Positions 7,698 to 15,293 of a stretch of 64,000 nucleotides of DNA are shown piece by piece. Under the pieces are notes generated by a model. The model saw only the letters and a program-made list of their open reading frames with translations, did not search any database and was not told the origin of the DNA. Source of the DNA: JALZVT01 sp039029135 (GTDB lineage: Bacteria > Pseudomonadota > Gammaproteobacteria > Pseudomonadales > Azotimanducaceae); contig JBCCGT010000004.1 in the NCBI GenBank assembly GCA_039029135.1, positions 62,001 through 126,000 of the forward strand, in the 5' to 3' direction. Positions within the stretch are counted from its first letter, which is position 1, and each line of letters begins with the position of its first letter. The position numbers and the translations under genes were made by a program.

Positions 7698-8384
7698 TTG
7701 CAGCGCGATACTAATCTGAAACGGCACATCTCGGCGCGGCTGGCGCGCTTCGAGCGGGCGCCGCTGCCCGTCGACACGGACGCGTATCGGCGCGCGGCCG
7801 TCGCGCTGGTGGTGGTCGACGAGGGCAGCGGCGCTGACCTGAAGGGGCTTGCGAATCCGCAGGCATGGAGCACGGCGGCCGCGCTGCTGTTAACCCGGCG
7901 TCCAGAGACCATGAAGCGCCACGCGGGCCAGTGGGCGCTGCCCGGCGGCCGCCTCGATCCGGGCGAGACCGTCGTCGACGCAGCGCTGCGCGAAACCCTG
8001 GAAGAGGTCGGGCTGGAGTTGCGCGAGTCTGCGGTGCTCGGCCGACTCGATGACTTCGCGACGCGCTCTGGATTCATCATGTCGCCCGTCGTCTGCTGGG
8101 GCGGTGCCGCGCGCGAGCTAACGCCGGCGCCCGGCGAGGTCGCCTCGATCCACCGCATACCGCTCACCGAGTTCGACCGTGACGACGCGCCGCTGCTGGG
8201 AGAGCCGGATGCCCCGGAGCTGGCCGACGCGCCGAACGCCAATCCCGTGCTGCGTATGCCGGTCGGCGATGACTGGATCGCCGCGCCCACCGCGGCCCTG
8301 TTGTATCAGTTTCGCGAGGTCTGTCTGCGCGGCCTGAGTACGCGCGTCGCGCACTACGAACAGCCGAGCTTCGCCTGGCGCTGA
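7698..8384 (+). CDS. NUDIX hydrolase, CoA pyrophosphatase type
   Basis: The reading frame encodes a NUDIX box GRLDPGETVVDAALRETLEE followed by VGL (residues 84-106 in this numbering), with the metal ligands Glu99, Glu102 and Glu103. Just before it, LLLTRRPETMKRHAGQWALPGG matches the extra motif of CoA pyrophosphatases, which cleave CoA to 4'-phosphopantetheine and 3',5'-ADP. No ATG lies upstream of the domain; the most likely start is the TTG at 7698 (AGGCGG 11 bases upstream), giving 228 residues, but a CTG at 7716 is also possible. A longer frame from 7473 is antisense to the transporter gene and is not believable. Confidence 0.82.
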   Translation: MQRDTNLKRHISARLARFERAPLPVDTDAYRRAAVALVVVDEGSGADLKGLANPQAWSTAAALLLTRRPETMKRHAGQWALPGGRLDPGETVVDAALRETLEEVGLELRESAVLGRLDDFATRSGFIMSPVVCWGGAARELTPAPGEVASIHRIPLTEFDRDDAPLLGEPDAPELADAPNANPVLRMPVGDDWIAAPTAALLYQFREVCLRGLSTRVAHYEQPSFAWR

Positions 8385-8552
8385 GCGCGATCTCGCTGGT
8401 TCGCGCTCGTAGTCACGGGACGATGGAGATCCGCTGACGACACGCGCCTTGTTATCATGGAACGGCGCGCAGTCAGTGCGACTGCGCGGCACTCAGCAAG
8501 ATTGACCTGTAACGACAACTAGCATCACTCGAAGGACACCTGAGGAGGATCC

Positions 8553-9032
8553 ATGGCGATCAGCGAAGGCGACAAACTGCCGGAAGCCACAATGCACACG
8601 ATGACGGACGCCGGCCCTAAGCCGGTCACGACCGCCGATTTGTTCGGCGGCAAGAAAGTCGTCGTCTTTGCCGTACCCGGCGCGTTCACGCCGACCTGCT
8701 CCCAGGCCCACCTGCCGGGGTTTGTGGTTCACGCGGACGACATCCTCGCCAAGGGCGTGGACAGCATCGTCTGTCTGTCGGTGAACGATGCGTTCGTCAT
8801 GGGTGCCTGGGGCGCGAGCGCCAATGCAGAGAAGCTGACGATGGTTGGCGACGGCAACGGCGACTTCACGAAGGCCATCGGGCTCGAGATGGACGGTAGC
8901 GGCTTTGGGCTCGGCACGCGCAGCCAGCGCTTCGCGATGATTGTCGATGACGGCACCGTGACTAAGCTCGCCGTCGAGGCGCCGGGTAAGTTCGAGGTCA
9001 GTTCGGCCGAGGCCATCCTCTCCGCCCTGTAA
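8553..9032 (+). CDS. Peroxiredoxin (Prx5-like, AhpC/TSA fold)
   Basis: A 159-residue cytosolic thiol peroxidase with the active-site motif VPGAFTPTCS: peroxidatic Cys49 with Thr46 and Pro42. The later LGTRSQRFAMIVDDG carries the conserved Arg. The family reduces hydroperoxides, usually with glutaredoxin/glutathione or thioredoxin as donor; no resolving Cys is seen, so it is a 1-Cys type. A very strong ribosome binding site (GAGGAGG) lies eight bases before the ATG, suggesting high expression. It stands alone between the NUDIX gene and a convergent thioesterase gene. Confidence 0.92.
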   Translation: MAISEGDKLPEATMHTMTDAGPKPVTTADLFGGKKVVVFAVPGAFTPTCSQAHLPGFVVHADDILAKGVDSIVCLSVNDAFVMGAWGASANAEKLTMVGDGNGDFTKAIGLEMDGSGFGLGTRSQRFAMIVDDGTVTKLAVEAPGKFEVSSAEAILSAL

Positions 9033-9073
9033 GCCCTGCCCTCTAGGCACGCGTAAGCGCGCCCTCAAGGCAC

Positions 9074-9119
9074 GCGGCCCATCCGGCCGCCGATCGGTCC
9101 CCGTCGTTGCGGCGGGGGC
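9074..9119. terminator. Two stem-loops between convergent peroxiredoxin and tesB genes
   Basis: GCGGCC at 9074-9079 pairs with GGCCGC at 9085-9090 across a five-base loop, and a second stem (GTCCCCGTCG with CGGCGGGGGC, one G-T pair) spans about 9098-9119. They sit in the 94-base gap between two convergent genes, where a bidirectional terminator is expected. There is no clear T-run on either strand, so rho-independent function is uncertain. Confidence 0.35.
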
Positions 9120-9126
9120 GGCGACG

Positions 9127-9981
9127 CTAGCCGTCGCGCAGGCGGATCAGACACTCCTGCGCGGCGGTCGCGACCAGCTCGCGTTGCTGATTGAAGAAGT
9201 GGCCGCGGACGAACCCGCGGCCGCCGCCAGCGTTCGGACTCTCCTTAACGAACAGCAGCCACTCGTCCGCCCGAAAGGGGCGGTGGAACCACAGCGCGTG
9301 ATCGAGGCTGGCCGCCTGCATTGCGCCCTGTTCCGGCGGGCGGCCGTGCGGCAGCAGGCTGGTACTCATGAAGTCGAGATCTGACATATAGGCCAGCATG
9401 CCCAGATGGATCTCCGGGCTGTCTTCCAGACGGTCCCTGACGCGCAGCCACGTGTGTTTGAAGGGCGGATGCGGGCGCTGATCGCCGCGGGAAATCAGCT
9501 CCGCGTGGCGAGAGTCGATGGCCTCGAAGCGAAAGGCGATGCGGGCGAGGGTCGGATCTTCGTGCGCGAGATCCGCGAACACCGCCCGATCGTCGCGCAG
9601 CGCCTCGGGGGGCGGCACGTCCGGCATCGGCACCGTGTGCTCCGGCCCCTCCTCGCGCCGCTGCCAGGAGCTGGACAGATTAAAGATGGCCCGGCCCTTC
9701 TGGATGGCGACGACGCGCCGGGTACTGAAGCTGCGGCCGTCGCGGATGCGATCGACCTCGTACAGAATCGGCCGCGTCCAGTCGCCGGCGCGCAGGAAGT
9801 AGCCGTGCAGCGAATGCAGTTCGTGTTCCGGGCGCACGGTGTGAAAACCGCTCGTCAATGCCTGTGCCAGCACCTGACCGCCGAAGACGTGTTCAGAGTT
9901 GGCGTTCTGGCCGCGAAACAGATTTTCCTCGATCGGCTCGACGTCGAGCGTGCGCAGAATTTCGAGCTGCTGGCTGTTCAA
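9127..9981 (-). CDS. tesB: Acyl-CoA thioesterase II (TesB)
   Basis: A 284-residue double-hotdog thioesterase. It has the N-terminal FRGQNANSEHVFGGQVLAQAL segment, the HGYFLRAGDW strand and in the second half ASLDHALWFHRPF (Asp227), KESPNAG (Ser248) and ATAAQECLIR (Gln275), which line up with the Asp-Ser/Thr-Gln catalytic set of TesB and its eukaryotic relatives. It hydrolyses medium to long acyl-CoA esters in the cytosol. The start is a TTG at 9981, supported by AGGAG eight bases upstream. It is divergent from gloB across 225 bases. Confidence 0.93.
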   Translation of the reverse strand: MNSQQLEILRTLDVEPIEENLFRGQNANSEHVFGGQVLAQALTSGFHTVRPEHELHSLHGYFLRAGDWTRPILYEVDRIRDGRSFSTRRVVAIQKGRAIFNLSSSWQRREEGPEHTVPMPDVPPPEALRDDRAVFADLAHEDPTLARIAFRFEAIDSRHAELISRGDQRPHPPFKHTWLRVRDRLEDSPEIHLGMLAYMSDLDFMSTSLLPHGRPPEQGAMQAASLDHALWFHRPFRADEWLLFVKESPNAGGGRGFVRGHFFNQQRELVATAAQECLIRLRDG

Positions 9982-10206
9982 ACAGAGTGCTCCTGTGGGT
10001 GCGGCTGTGGTTGCGGTCGTTGCTGCAAGCGCGGCATCTTCGCCCGGTCGGCGCTTTGTTGGCGAGCCGGATGTACAATACTAGCGAACAGGTCAATATT
10101 TGGTCTCGGTCCTGCGCTCTGCGGTGGCCTTGGGCGTACGCGATTGACCGCGTGAGGCGAATCTTCGGGTTCTGCGAGGGTTCATCAGGGGGAGACAGGA
10201 ACACTC

Positions 10207-10971
10207 ATGCTGGAAATTCAGGTTTTTCCGTGCCTGCAGGATAACTACGGCTTTCTGCTGCACTGCTCCTCGACGGGACAGACCGCGAGTTTCGATTCGC
10301 CGGAGGCGGACGCAATCAACGCGGAGCTCGAAGCGCGTGGCTGGGAGCTGACCCACATTTTCAACACCCATCACCACTTCGACCACGCCGGTGGTAACGA
10401 AGTGCTGAAGGCGAAGCACGGCTGCACGATCGTTGGTGGTCGCAGCGATGCCGGGCGCATCCCGGGGATCGACGTCGAGGTCGGCGAGGGCGATGTCTAT
10501 GCCTTTGGCGCCACGACGCTGCAGGTTTTCGACGTGCCGGGCCACACCAGCGGCCACGTCGCCTATTACTGCGCCGAGGCGGGAGCTGCCTTCGTTGGCG
10601 ATACCGTGTTCGCGCTAGGCTGCGGGCGACTGTTCGAGGGCTCGCCGGCGCAGATGTGGGATTCCATACAGAAGATCATGGCGCTGCCCGATGACACCCA
10701 GATCTACTGCGCGCACGAATACACCCAGGCGAACGCTCGCTTTGCGGTGACCGTCGATCCCGGCAATCGCCAGCTCGCCCTGCGAGTCGCGGAGATCGAC
10801 GATATGCGCTCGCGCGGAGAGGCCACGGTGCCCACGCCGCTCGGGCTAGAGAAAATGACGAATCCGTTCCTGCGGCCGTTTGCCTCGAGCCTGCGCGAGA
10901 CGCTGGGCATGAACGACGCGGATGACCTGGCCGTGTTCGCCGAAACGCGGCGCCGCAAAGACAACTTCTAG
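10207..10971 (+). CDS. gloB: Hydroxyacylglutathione hydrolase (glyoxalase II)
   Basis: A 254-residue metallo-beta-lactamase-fold enzyme with the zinc-binding THHHFDHAGG motif (His55, His57, Asp59, His60), the downstream PGHTSGH and GDTVFALGCGRLFEG elements and a C-terminal helical domain ending ETRRRKDNF, all typical of GloB. It hydrolyses S-lactoylglutathione to lactate and glutathione, the second step of methylglyoxal detoxification. The length matches GloB (about 250). AGGA lies six bases before the ATG. The next gene, rarD, starts seven bases after the stop and is likely co-transcribed. Confidence 0.95.
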   Translation: MLEIQVFPCLQDNYGFLLHCSSTGQTASFDSPEADAINAELEARGWELTHIFNTHHHFDHAGGNEVLKAKHGCTIVGGRSDAGRIPGIDVEVGEGDVYAFGATTLQVFDVPGHTSGHVAYYCAEAGAAFVGDTVFALGCGRLFEGSPAQMWDSIQKIMALPDDTQIYCAHEYTQANARFAVTVDPGNRQLALRVAEIDDMRSRGEATVPTPLGLEKMTNPFLRPFASSLRETLGMNDADDLAVFAETRRRKDNF

Positions 10972-10978
10972 CGCGCCT

Positions 10979-11911
10979 GTGTCATCTGCAGAGTCCCACG
11001 ATGCGGCGCGACTTCGCGCCGGGGTCGGCTACGCCCTGGGCGCTTACATCACCTGGGGCTTCGCGCCGCTGTACTTCCTGCTGGTCGAGTTCGCGCAACC
11101 ACTTGAGATCATCAGCCACCGGGCTATCTGGTCGCTCGTCATCATTCTGGTCATTCTGGGTTTTCGACGCCGTCTGCGCTCGGTGATCATGATGTCGCGC
11201 CGGACGGTGGCGGGGCTGTTGCTGAGCGGTTCGCTGCTGTGCGTGAACTGGTTTGCCTTCGTCTGGGCGCTGCAGAACGAACGGGTCATGGAAACGACAG
11301 TGGGCTACTACCTGAATCCGCTGATCAGCATAGTGCTCGGCGTCCTGCTGCTGGGGGAGCGCCAGCGGCCGCTGCAGTGGGTCGCGGTCGTACTGGCAGG
11401 CCTCGGCGTCGCCAACGAGATCTTCAACGTGGGCTCGGTGCCCGTGGTTGCGCTGACGCTGGCGTTCAGTTTTGGCTTCTATGGGCTTGTGCGTAAGCGA
11501 CTGGGTGTCGATGCGCTGCCCGGTCTCGCGGTAGAGACCGCGCTGGTGTTGCCATTGGCGCTGGCGCTGCTGGCGTGGCTCGCCGTCACGGGCACCAGCG
11601 CCAGCCTCGAGCGCGGCGGTCTAGGCGTGTTCTATCTGGCACTCGGCGGGGTCGTGACGCTGGTGCCGCTGGTCTGCTTCAACGCGGCCGCGATTCGCCT
11701 GCCGCTCGTCACGCTGGGCATGTTCCAGTACCTGGCGCCCAGCATTACGCTGGCGCTCGCCGTGTTCCACTACGGCGAGCCTTTCACTCAGGGGAAGGCA
11801 TATACCTTCGCGCTGATCTGGTCGGCGCTGGCGATCTATACGCTGGAGGCCTGGCTGGATGGGCGTCGCGGGGTCCGGCAACGCGACCGGGAAGCTGCCG
11901 CCCGCGCGTAG
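10979..11911 (+). CDS. rarD: RarD-type EamA transporter
   Basis: A 310-residue protein with about ten transmembrane segments and RarD hallmarks: GYALGAYITWGFAPLYF in the first helix, ISHRAIWS, the LNWFAFVWALQN-like segment and TTVGYYLNPLISIVLGVLLLGER. RarD proteins are chloramphenicol-sensitivity-type permeases whose physiological substrates are poorly known. I chose the GTG at 10979, just after the gloB stop; an ATG at 10922 in frame would overlap the end of gloB by 50 bases. The GTG has no obvious ribosome binding site, so coupling to gloB translation is plausible. Confidence 0.88.
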   Translation: MSSAESHDAARLRAGVGYALGAYITWGFAPLYFLLVEFAQPLEIISHRAIWSLVIILVILGFRRRLRSVIMMSRRTVAGLLLSGSLLCVNWFAFVWALQNERVMETTVGYYLNPLISIVLGVLLLGERQRPLQWVAVVLAGLGVANEIFNVGSVPVVALTLAFSFGFYGLVRKRLGVDALPGLAVETALVLPLALALLAWLAVTGTSASLERGGLGVFYLALGGVVTLVPLVCFNAAAIRLPLVTLGMFQYLAPSITLALAVFHYGEPFTQGKAYTFALIWSALAIYTLEAWLDGRRGVRQRDREAAARA

Positions 11912-11917
11912 CGCGGG
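11901..11917. terminator. Stem-loop at the rarD stop codon
   Basis: CCCGCGC at 11901-11907 and GCGCGGG at 11911-11917 form a perfect seven-base stem with a three-base loop. It spans the rarD stop codon in the nine-base gap to a convergent gene. It may act as a bidirectional terminator but lacks a T-run; GC-rich chance pairing is possible. Confidence 0.25.
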
Positions 11918-11920
11918 GGC

Positions 11921-12727
11921 CTAGATGTCGCTGCCACCGGCGAGTTCGTCGGCGCGACGCATCGCGGCCTGCAGGCCGCCGAGGGGCCGCAGCCAGGGAC
12001 TGAATGCCTCGAACGTCTCCGGCAGATTGGCGATGGCTCGCTGCGCGATGTCCCTTGTTTCGTAGATGCCCGCAAGCAAGACGTACAAAAGCCGACCGTC
12101 GCTTTCGATACGCGCGGCTGCCACGCCGCGCATGCCAAACTCGTCGACGACGCCCTGGATGCGGTCTTTGGATGCCACCGCGATCAGCTGAGCGGCGATG
12201 AATTCCCCTGGCAGATCGATGATGCGGGTCGGCGTCGGCGGGGTGTAGGCGAGGGCGATGTACTCTGGCACGTCGGCGGGCAGGCTCGGCGCGGGCGCCA
12301 CGCTCGTCTTCACGGCTTGCGCAGCCGCCGGCATCTCCGGCGCGAACGCCGCCGGTCCCGCAGGACCGCTGCGTCTCTCGCGGCTGGGGCTCGCAGCATC
12401 CGCGATTTCGTTGCGGTCGATCGGCGCGCTGAGCGATTCCTCGTCGAGCTGCAGGCCGACATCGGGGCGCGCCGGCGGCGGCGGTCGGGTCGGCTGCAGA
12501 TCTTCGCCGCGCTCACAGTCCCAGTCGTCGTAGCGCGAATCGGGTTCGCACAGCCAGGCCTCTTCGCTCTGCGCATCGGAGTCATCCGTGCCCGTCGCCG
12601 TGCCCGGGCCCACGGTGCCGCACGCGCCGATGAGTCCGAGCACCGCGGCACCGAACACTGCCGCCGCAGACCGTCTCCCTAGCGCACACGGCGGCGGCCC
12701 GGTTGGATTGATGGGCGGACGTGACAT
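11921..12727 (-). CDS. SPOR-domain lipoprotein
   Basis: A 268-residue protein with an N-terminal signal and a lipobox ending at Cys36 (LIGAC), then a long low-complexity, acidic and Pro-rich linker (about 37-165), and a C-terminal SPOR-like domain (about 170-268). The domain contains QLIAVASKDRIQGVVDEFG, LLYVLLAGIYETRDIAQRAI and WLRPLGGLQAAM, a pattern seen in proteobacterial SPOR proteins that bind denuded septal peptidoglycan. It is probably anchored to the outer or inner membrane and acts in cell division or envelope upkeep. It is convergent with rarD. Confidence 0.75.
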   Translation of the reverse strand: MSRPPINPTGPPPCALGRRSAAAVFGAAVLGLIGACGTVGPGTATGTDDSDAQSEEAWLCEPDSRYDDWDCERGEDLQPTRPPPPARPDVGLQLDEESLSAPIDRNEIADAASPSRERRSGPAGPAAFAPEMPAAAQAVKTSVAPAPSLPADVPEYIALAYTPPTPTRIIDLPGEFIAAQLIAVASKDRIQGVVDEFGMRGVAAARIESDGRLLYVLLAGIYETRDIAQRAIANLPETFEAFSPWLRPLGGLQAAMRRADELAGGSDI

Positions 12728-12893
12728 GCAGGCGGACTCCGAGTGGTATCTGACGGCCTAATTATAGCGAGGCTGGCGACGCTGCGATTGCGCGCGGCAG
12801 CGGCATTGTTCATGATCGATCGGATCGTGATCGCCGTGTTCGGCCGATCGCTGAACAGCGAACGCCGAACGCGAGCGGAACCGACTAACGCTT

Positions 12894-12939
12894 GATTGGC
12901 ATGCGCCCGACCGGTAAGCGCCCAACCGGCGGGCCAATC
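12894..12939 (+). promoter_or_regulatory. Predicted structured leader upstream of the HNH gene
   Basis: Within the 272-base gap before the HNH gene, GATTGG (12894-12899) can pair with CCAATC (12934-12939), and inside it CCCGACCGGT pairs with ACCGGCGGG with a single bulged A. A second short hairpin, GCCGCT and AGCGGC, lies at 12948-12962. Both are in the likely 5' untranslated region. They could be an attenuator, an operator or simply GC-rich pairing. The rest of this gap holds nothing else I can name; AATTATAG near 12760 could be part of a leftward promoter. Confidence 0.35.
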
Positions 12940-12999
12940 CGATAGAGGCCGCTCTCAGCGGCTTAGATTCGAGACAACGGCGCGAGGCAGGGAGTAGCC

Positions 13000-13593
13000 A
13001 TGCTGGCGACCCTCGACGACTTTCAGCGTGCACCGCGCGTGCTGCGCCTTAACGTTTCCGGCCAGCCCGTAGAGTGGGTGAGCTGGCAGGAGGCCATTTG
13101 TCTCGAGGCGCGGGAGATGGTCGTCTGGACGCTGGGCGACCCGATCCTGCGGCTGCGCGGCGGGCACTCGCGCATCGACGGGCGTCAGTCCACCGTTGAT
13201 ATTCACAGCATCATTGCCTGCCAGGGGCGTATCGTTAACCGCGAACGTGAGGCGCCGCCGCTGACCAATCAGGCGCTGTTCTGCCGGGATCGCAACATCT
13301 GCCTCTACTGCGGTAACAGCCATTCCGATGCGGAACTGACCCGCGATCACGTCGTGCCGAGCTCACGCGGCGGCACGGACCGCTGGGACAACGTCGTCGC
13401 GGCCTGCCGACGCTGCAATCACCGTAAGGGCAACCGCCTGCTGCACGAGTGCGGCATGGAACTGTTGGCACTGCCCTATGTGCCTAACTACGCGGAGTAT
13501 CTCGCGCTTATCAACAGCGGGCGGATACTCGTCGATCAGATGGACTTTCTGAAGCGCAGCTTTTCGCGCCACTCTCGCCTGCTCGATTCCTGA
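13000..13593 (+). CDS. HNH endonuclease family protein
   Basis: A 197-residue protein with a zinc-stabilised HNH domain: CLYCG (Cys101, Cys104), the core RDHVVPSSRGG with catalytic His117, DRWDNVV with Asn131, and ACRRCNHRKGNR (Cys136, Cys139, His141). The N-terminal 90 residues form a beta-rich region with no family I recognise. Such stand-alone HNH proteins are widespread in proteobacteria; the target (DNA damage, phage or recombination) is not known. It overlaps the next small gene by one base (TGATG at 13591-13595), so the two are coupled. No intein, intron or phage gene is nearby. Confidence 0.85.
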   Translation: MLATLDDFQRAPRVLRLNVSGQPVEWVSWQEAICLEAREMVVWTLGDPILRLRGGHSRIDGRQSTVDIHSIIACQGRIVNREREAPPLTNQALFCRDRNICLYCGNSHSDAELTRDHVVPSSRGGTDRWDNVVAACRRCNHRKGNRLLHECGMELLALPYVPNYAEYLALINSGRILVDQMDFLKRSFSRHSRLLDS

Positions 13594-13826
13594 TGGCGCT
13601 GGATCGTCGCTTTACGCGCGCCCACAAACGTCGGCAAAGCCGGCGCGCGCGAATCGAGGTGCTGGGACAGGAAGCGCTGTGTGCGCGTCTGGGCGTTGAG
13701 CCCGAGGATCTGATCGAGGCGCTGACGCGCCTGGCGATTCCCTACTACGAGGATGCGCAGGGCGGGATCTGGGCGTCCCTGCCGGCCGGCGCGATCGAGC
13801 GTCTGCCGCTACCGGCGAGCGATTAA
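13593..13826 (+). CDS. 77-residue basic protein coupled to the HNH nuclease
   Basis: The ATG overlaps the TGA of the HNH gene. The first 30 residues are very basic (RAHKRRQSRRARIE), followed by a helical segment (QEALCARLGVEPEDLIEALTRLAIPYYEDAQG) that resembles a small winged-helix or excisionase-like fold (LGVEPEDL as a helix-turn-helix start). I do not recognise a named family. The coupling suggests it regulates or guides the nuclease, for example as a DNA-binding partner; that is inference only. Confidence 0.6.
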   Translation: MALDRRFTRAHKRRQSRRARIEVLGQEALCARLGVEPEDLIEALTRLAIPYYEDAQGGIWASLPAGAIERLPLPASD

Positions 13827-13903
13827 CGGCGGTGGCTCAGATGCGAGGTGCGATAAAAGGGTAGCTGCGAACCGCCTAAAAGCGGCGTCGCTGCCGGAAG
13901 TGG

Positions 13904-13935
13904 CTAAGCGCGTCATGCGCGCACGACGCGCTTAG
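13904..13935. terminator. Bidirectional hairpin between convergent genes
   Basis: CTAAGCGCGTC (13904-13914) and GACGCGCTTAG (13925-13935) form a perfect 11-base stem with a 10-base loop. It lies five bases past the stop of the leftward YHS-like gene and 78 bases past the stop of the 77-residue gene. The position between convergent genes fits a bidirectional terminator, though a T-run is missing. Confidence 0.55.
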
Positions 13936-13939
13936 CCTC

Positions 13940-14401
13940 TCAGAACTTCAACAACTTCAGCTGTCCGCGCGCGCTCTCTATCAGTTCCGCATCGGAGAGC
14001 CCCGAGGCTTCGAACTTTGCGAGCCCGTCTCCTGCCGTAGAACGGTGGAACAATAGCAGGTGCTCACCCGCAACCTTGAAGTTTGTGGGGTCGATCTGTG
14101 CTCGACCGCCCGTCGCCAGGCTGTAGGGACAGAGTGGAAAAGCGGGTGCGTAGCGCGCGGGATCGGCGCTGAACACTTCCGCTTGTTCGGCCGAGGTCAG
14201 ATAGTAGGTTCGGCCCTCGTGCTGAACGGCAAACTCAGGGCTGCCAAGTTGGGGTTTGCCGACGGTGAAATAGGAGACCGGGCTATAGCCGCCAATCGCG
14301 GGCGGGCGCGGCGTGTCGGCCGACGCCTCCTCGGCCAGGCTGGGTCCGTTGAGCATAAGAGCGCAGCACAGAGCTACGGCGAAGGACGACAAGCGATGCA
14401 T
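13940..14401 (-). CDS. Secreted YHS-like domain protein
   Basis: A 153-residue protein with a signal peptide (MHRLSSFAVALCCALMLNG, cleavage near SLA). The mature part has GGYSPVSYFTVGKPQLG and TYYLTSAEQAEVFSADPARYAPAF, the pattern of the YHS family that some periplasmic relatives use for metal or haem binding. It lacks a second obvious motif, and its role is unknown. I chose the ATG at 14401, with GGGGGA seven bases upstream, rather than an in-frame start at 14425. It ends at a strong hairpin. Confidence 0.65.
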   Translation of the reverse strand: MHRLSSFAVALCCALMLNGPSLAEEASADTPRPPAIGGYSPVSYFTVGKPQLGSPEFAVQHEGRTYYLTSAEQAEVFSADPARYAPAFPLCPYSLATGGRAQIDPTNFKVAGEHLLLFHRSTAGDGLAKFEASGLSDAELIESARGQLKLLKF

Positions 14402-14491
14402 GGATGATTCCCCCGAGTTGCCCAACTTGGAGCCTGCGTGGCTGGGTTAGTTCCGTTGGGGGGTGTTGTACTTAGGCGCAGTTTGGTGCCC

Positions 14492-14511
14492 GCGCCTGCC
14501 TCCGCAGGCGC
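14492..14511. repeat. Palindromic motif GCGCCTGC-CTCC-GCAGGCGC
   Basis: A perfect eight-base stem with a CTCC loop lies 30 bases past the stop of the leftward secreted-protein gene, so it may terminate it. A near-identical hairpin (GCCTGC-TTCC-GCAGGC, 20557-20572) sits at the far side of the low-GC block, in the last SDR codons. The matching motif at both ends makes this look like a dispersed repeat or island boundary rather than a simple terminator. Confidence 0.5.
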
Positions 14512-14541
14512 AAGTGCTTGAAAGCGGGGCGAACGGTCGCG

Positions 14542-15123
14542 TCAGCGGCTGAGCACGCTCAACAAGTTCGGGTAATCAACCACATGCTCCACGCTGCGGA
14601 TTTGCGCCGTGGCATCTGCGGTTAGACAGTTACCGCCGCTCCAATCGTACTGCAGACCCTGACTGGCGCAGGACGACGAGGTCCCGGAGCCACTTCGGAG
14701 GATGATCTGCCTCGACGGGTCTCCACCGAACATATAGCCGTGGCGTATGGAGCCAGGCACCAGAGTCTGCGTGGCTATGTCGCGCCAGGTGCGAATTGCC
14801 CGATTGGGGAGGAGAGGGCGCAGGTCGCGCGCCGCCTCAGTACAAGCCTTGCGAATCGCACGGTACTGGCGATGGGTCAGTCGATCGCCCTCTCCGACGG
14901 CGTCGGTGATGTCTCGGACTCGCGCCGCATGCGCATGAAAGGTCGGGAGTGCCCGAGCGATGTTGGCCTCATCAACGCCGAACTGCTCAGCGAGTGCCCT
15001 GGTGGCGTCTGCAGCATCGAGTGTGCTCGGCGTCTGTGGGTCGGCGCTTGCTAGGGATATCCGGGGGGAGAGCGACAGCGCGCCTGCTGTCAGCATGAGT
15101 ACAACCAAGATTCGGTTTGACAT
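14542..15123 (-). CDS. Secreted protein of unknown family
   Basis: A 193-residue protein with a signal peptide (MSNRILVVLMLTAGALSLS, cleavage near SLA). The mature part has a helical region (residues about 35-110) with LAEQFGVDEANIARALPTFHAHAARV, then a C-terminal part with two cysteines in CASQGLQYDWSGGNC, which could form a disulfide. I do not recognise the family. A longer in-frame ATG at 15312 would overlap the start of the divergent HSP90-like gene and adds a basic non-signal extension; the ATG at 15123 gives a normal signal peptide. The 170 bases between 15123 and 15294 should hold both promoters. Confidence 0.65.
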   Translation of the reverse strand: MSNRILVVLMLTAGALSLSPRISLASADPQTPSTLDAADATRALAEQFGVDEANIARALPTFHAHAARVRDITDAVGEGDRLTHRQYRAIRKACTEAARDLRPLLPNRAIRTWRDIATQTLVPGSIRHGYMFGGDPSRQIILRSGSGTSSSCASQGLQYDWSGGNCLTADATAQIRSVEHVVDYPNLLSVLSR

Positions 15124-15293
15124 TGCTCGGGCCTGCCTTTGGAAACCGATTGGGCCGACCATAACAGACTTCTCGGTCTGCTCAAGTTTGATATCCTGCG
15201 CTTTTGTTCGACCCTTTTTGTCACGTTTTCGCGCTCTTGCGTCGCTAAGAACAAGTAGTCGCAGACGAAAAGAGTGCCGCATCGACCATCGAT

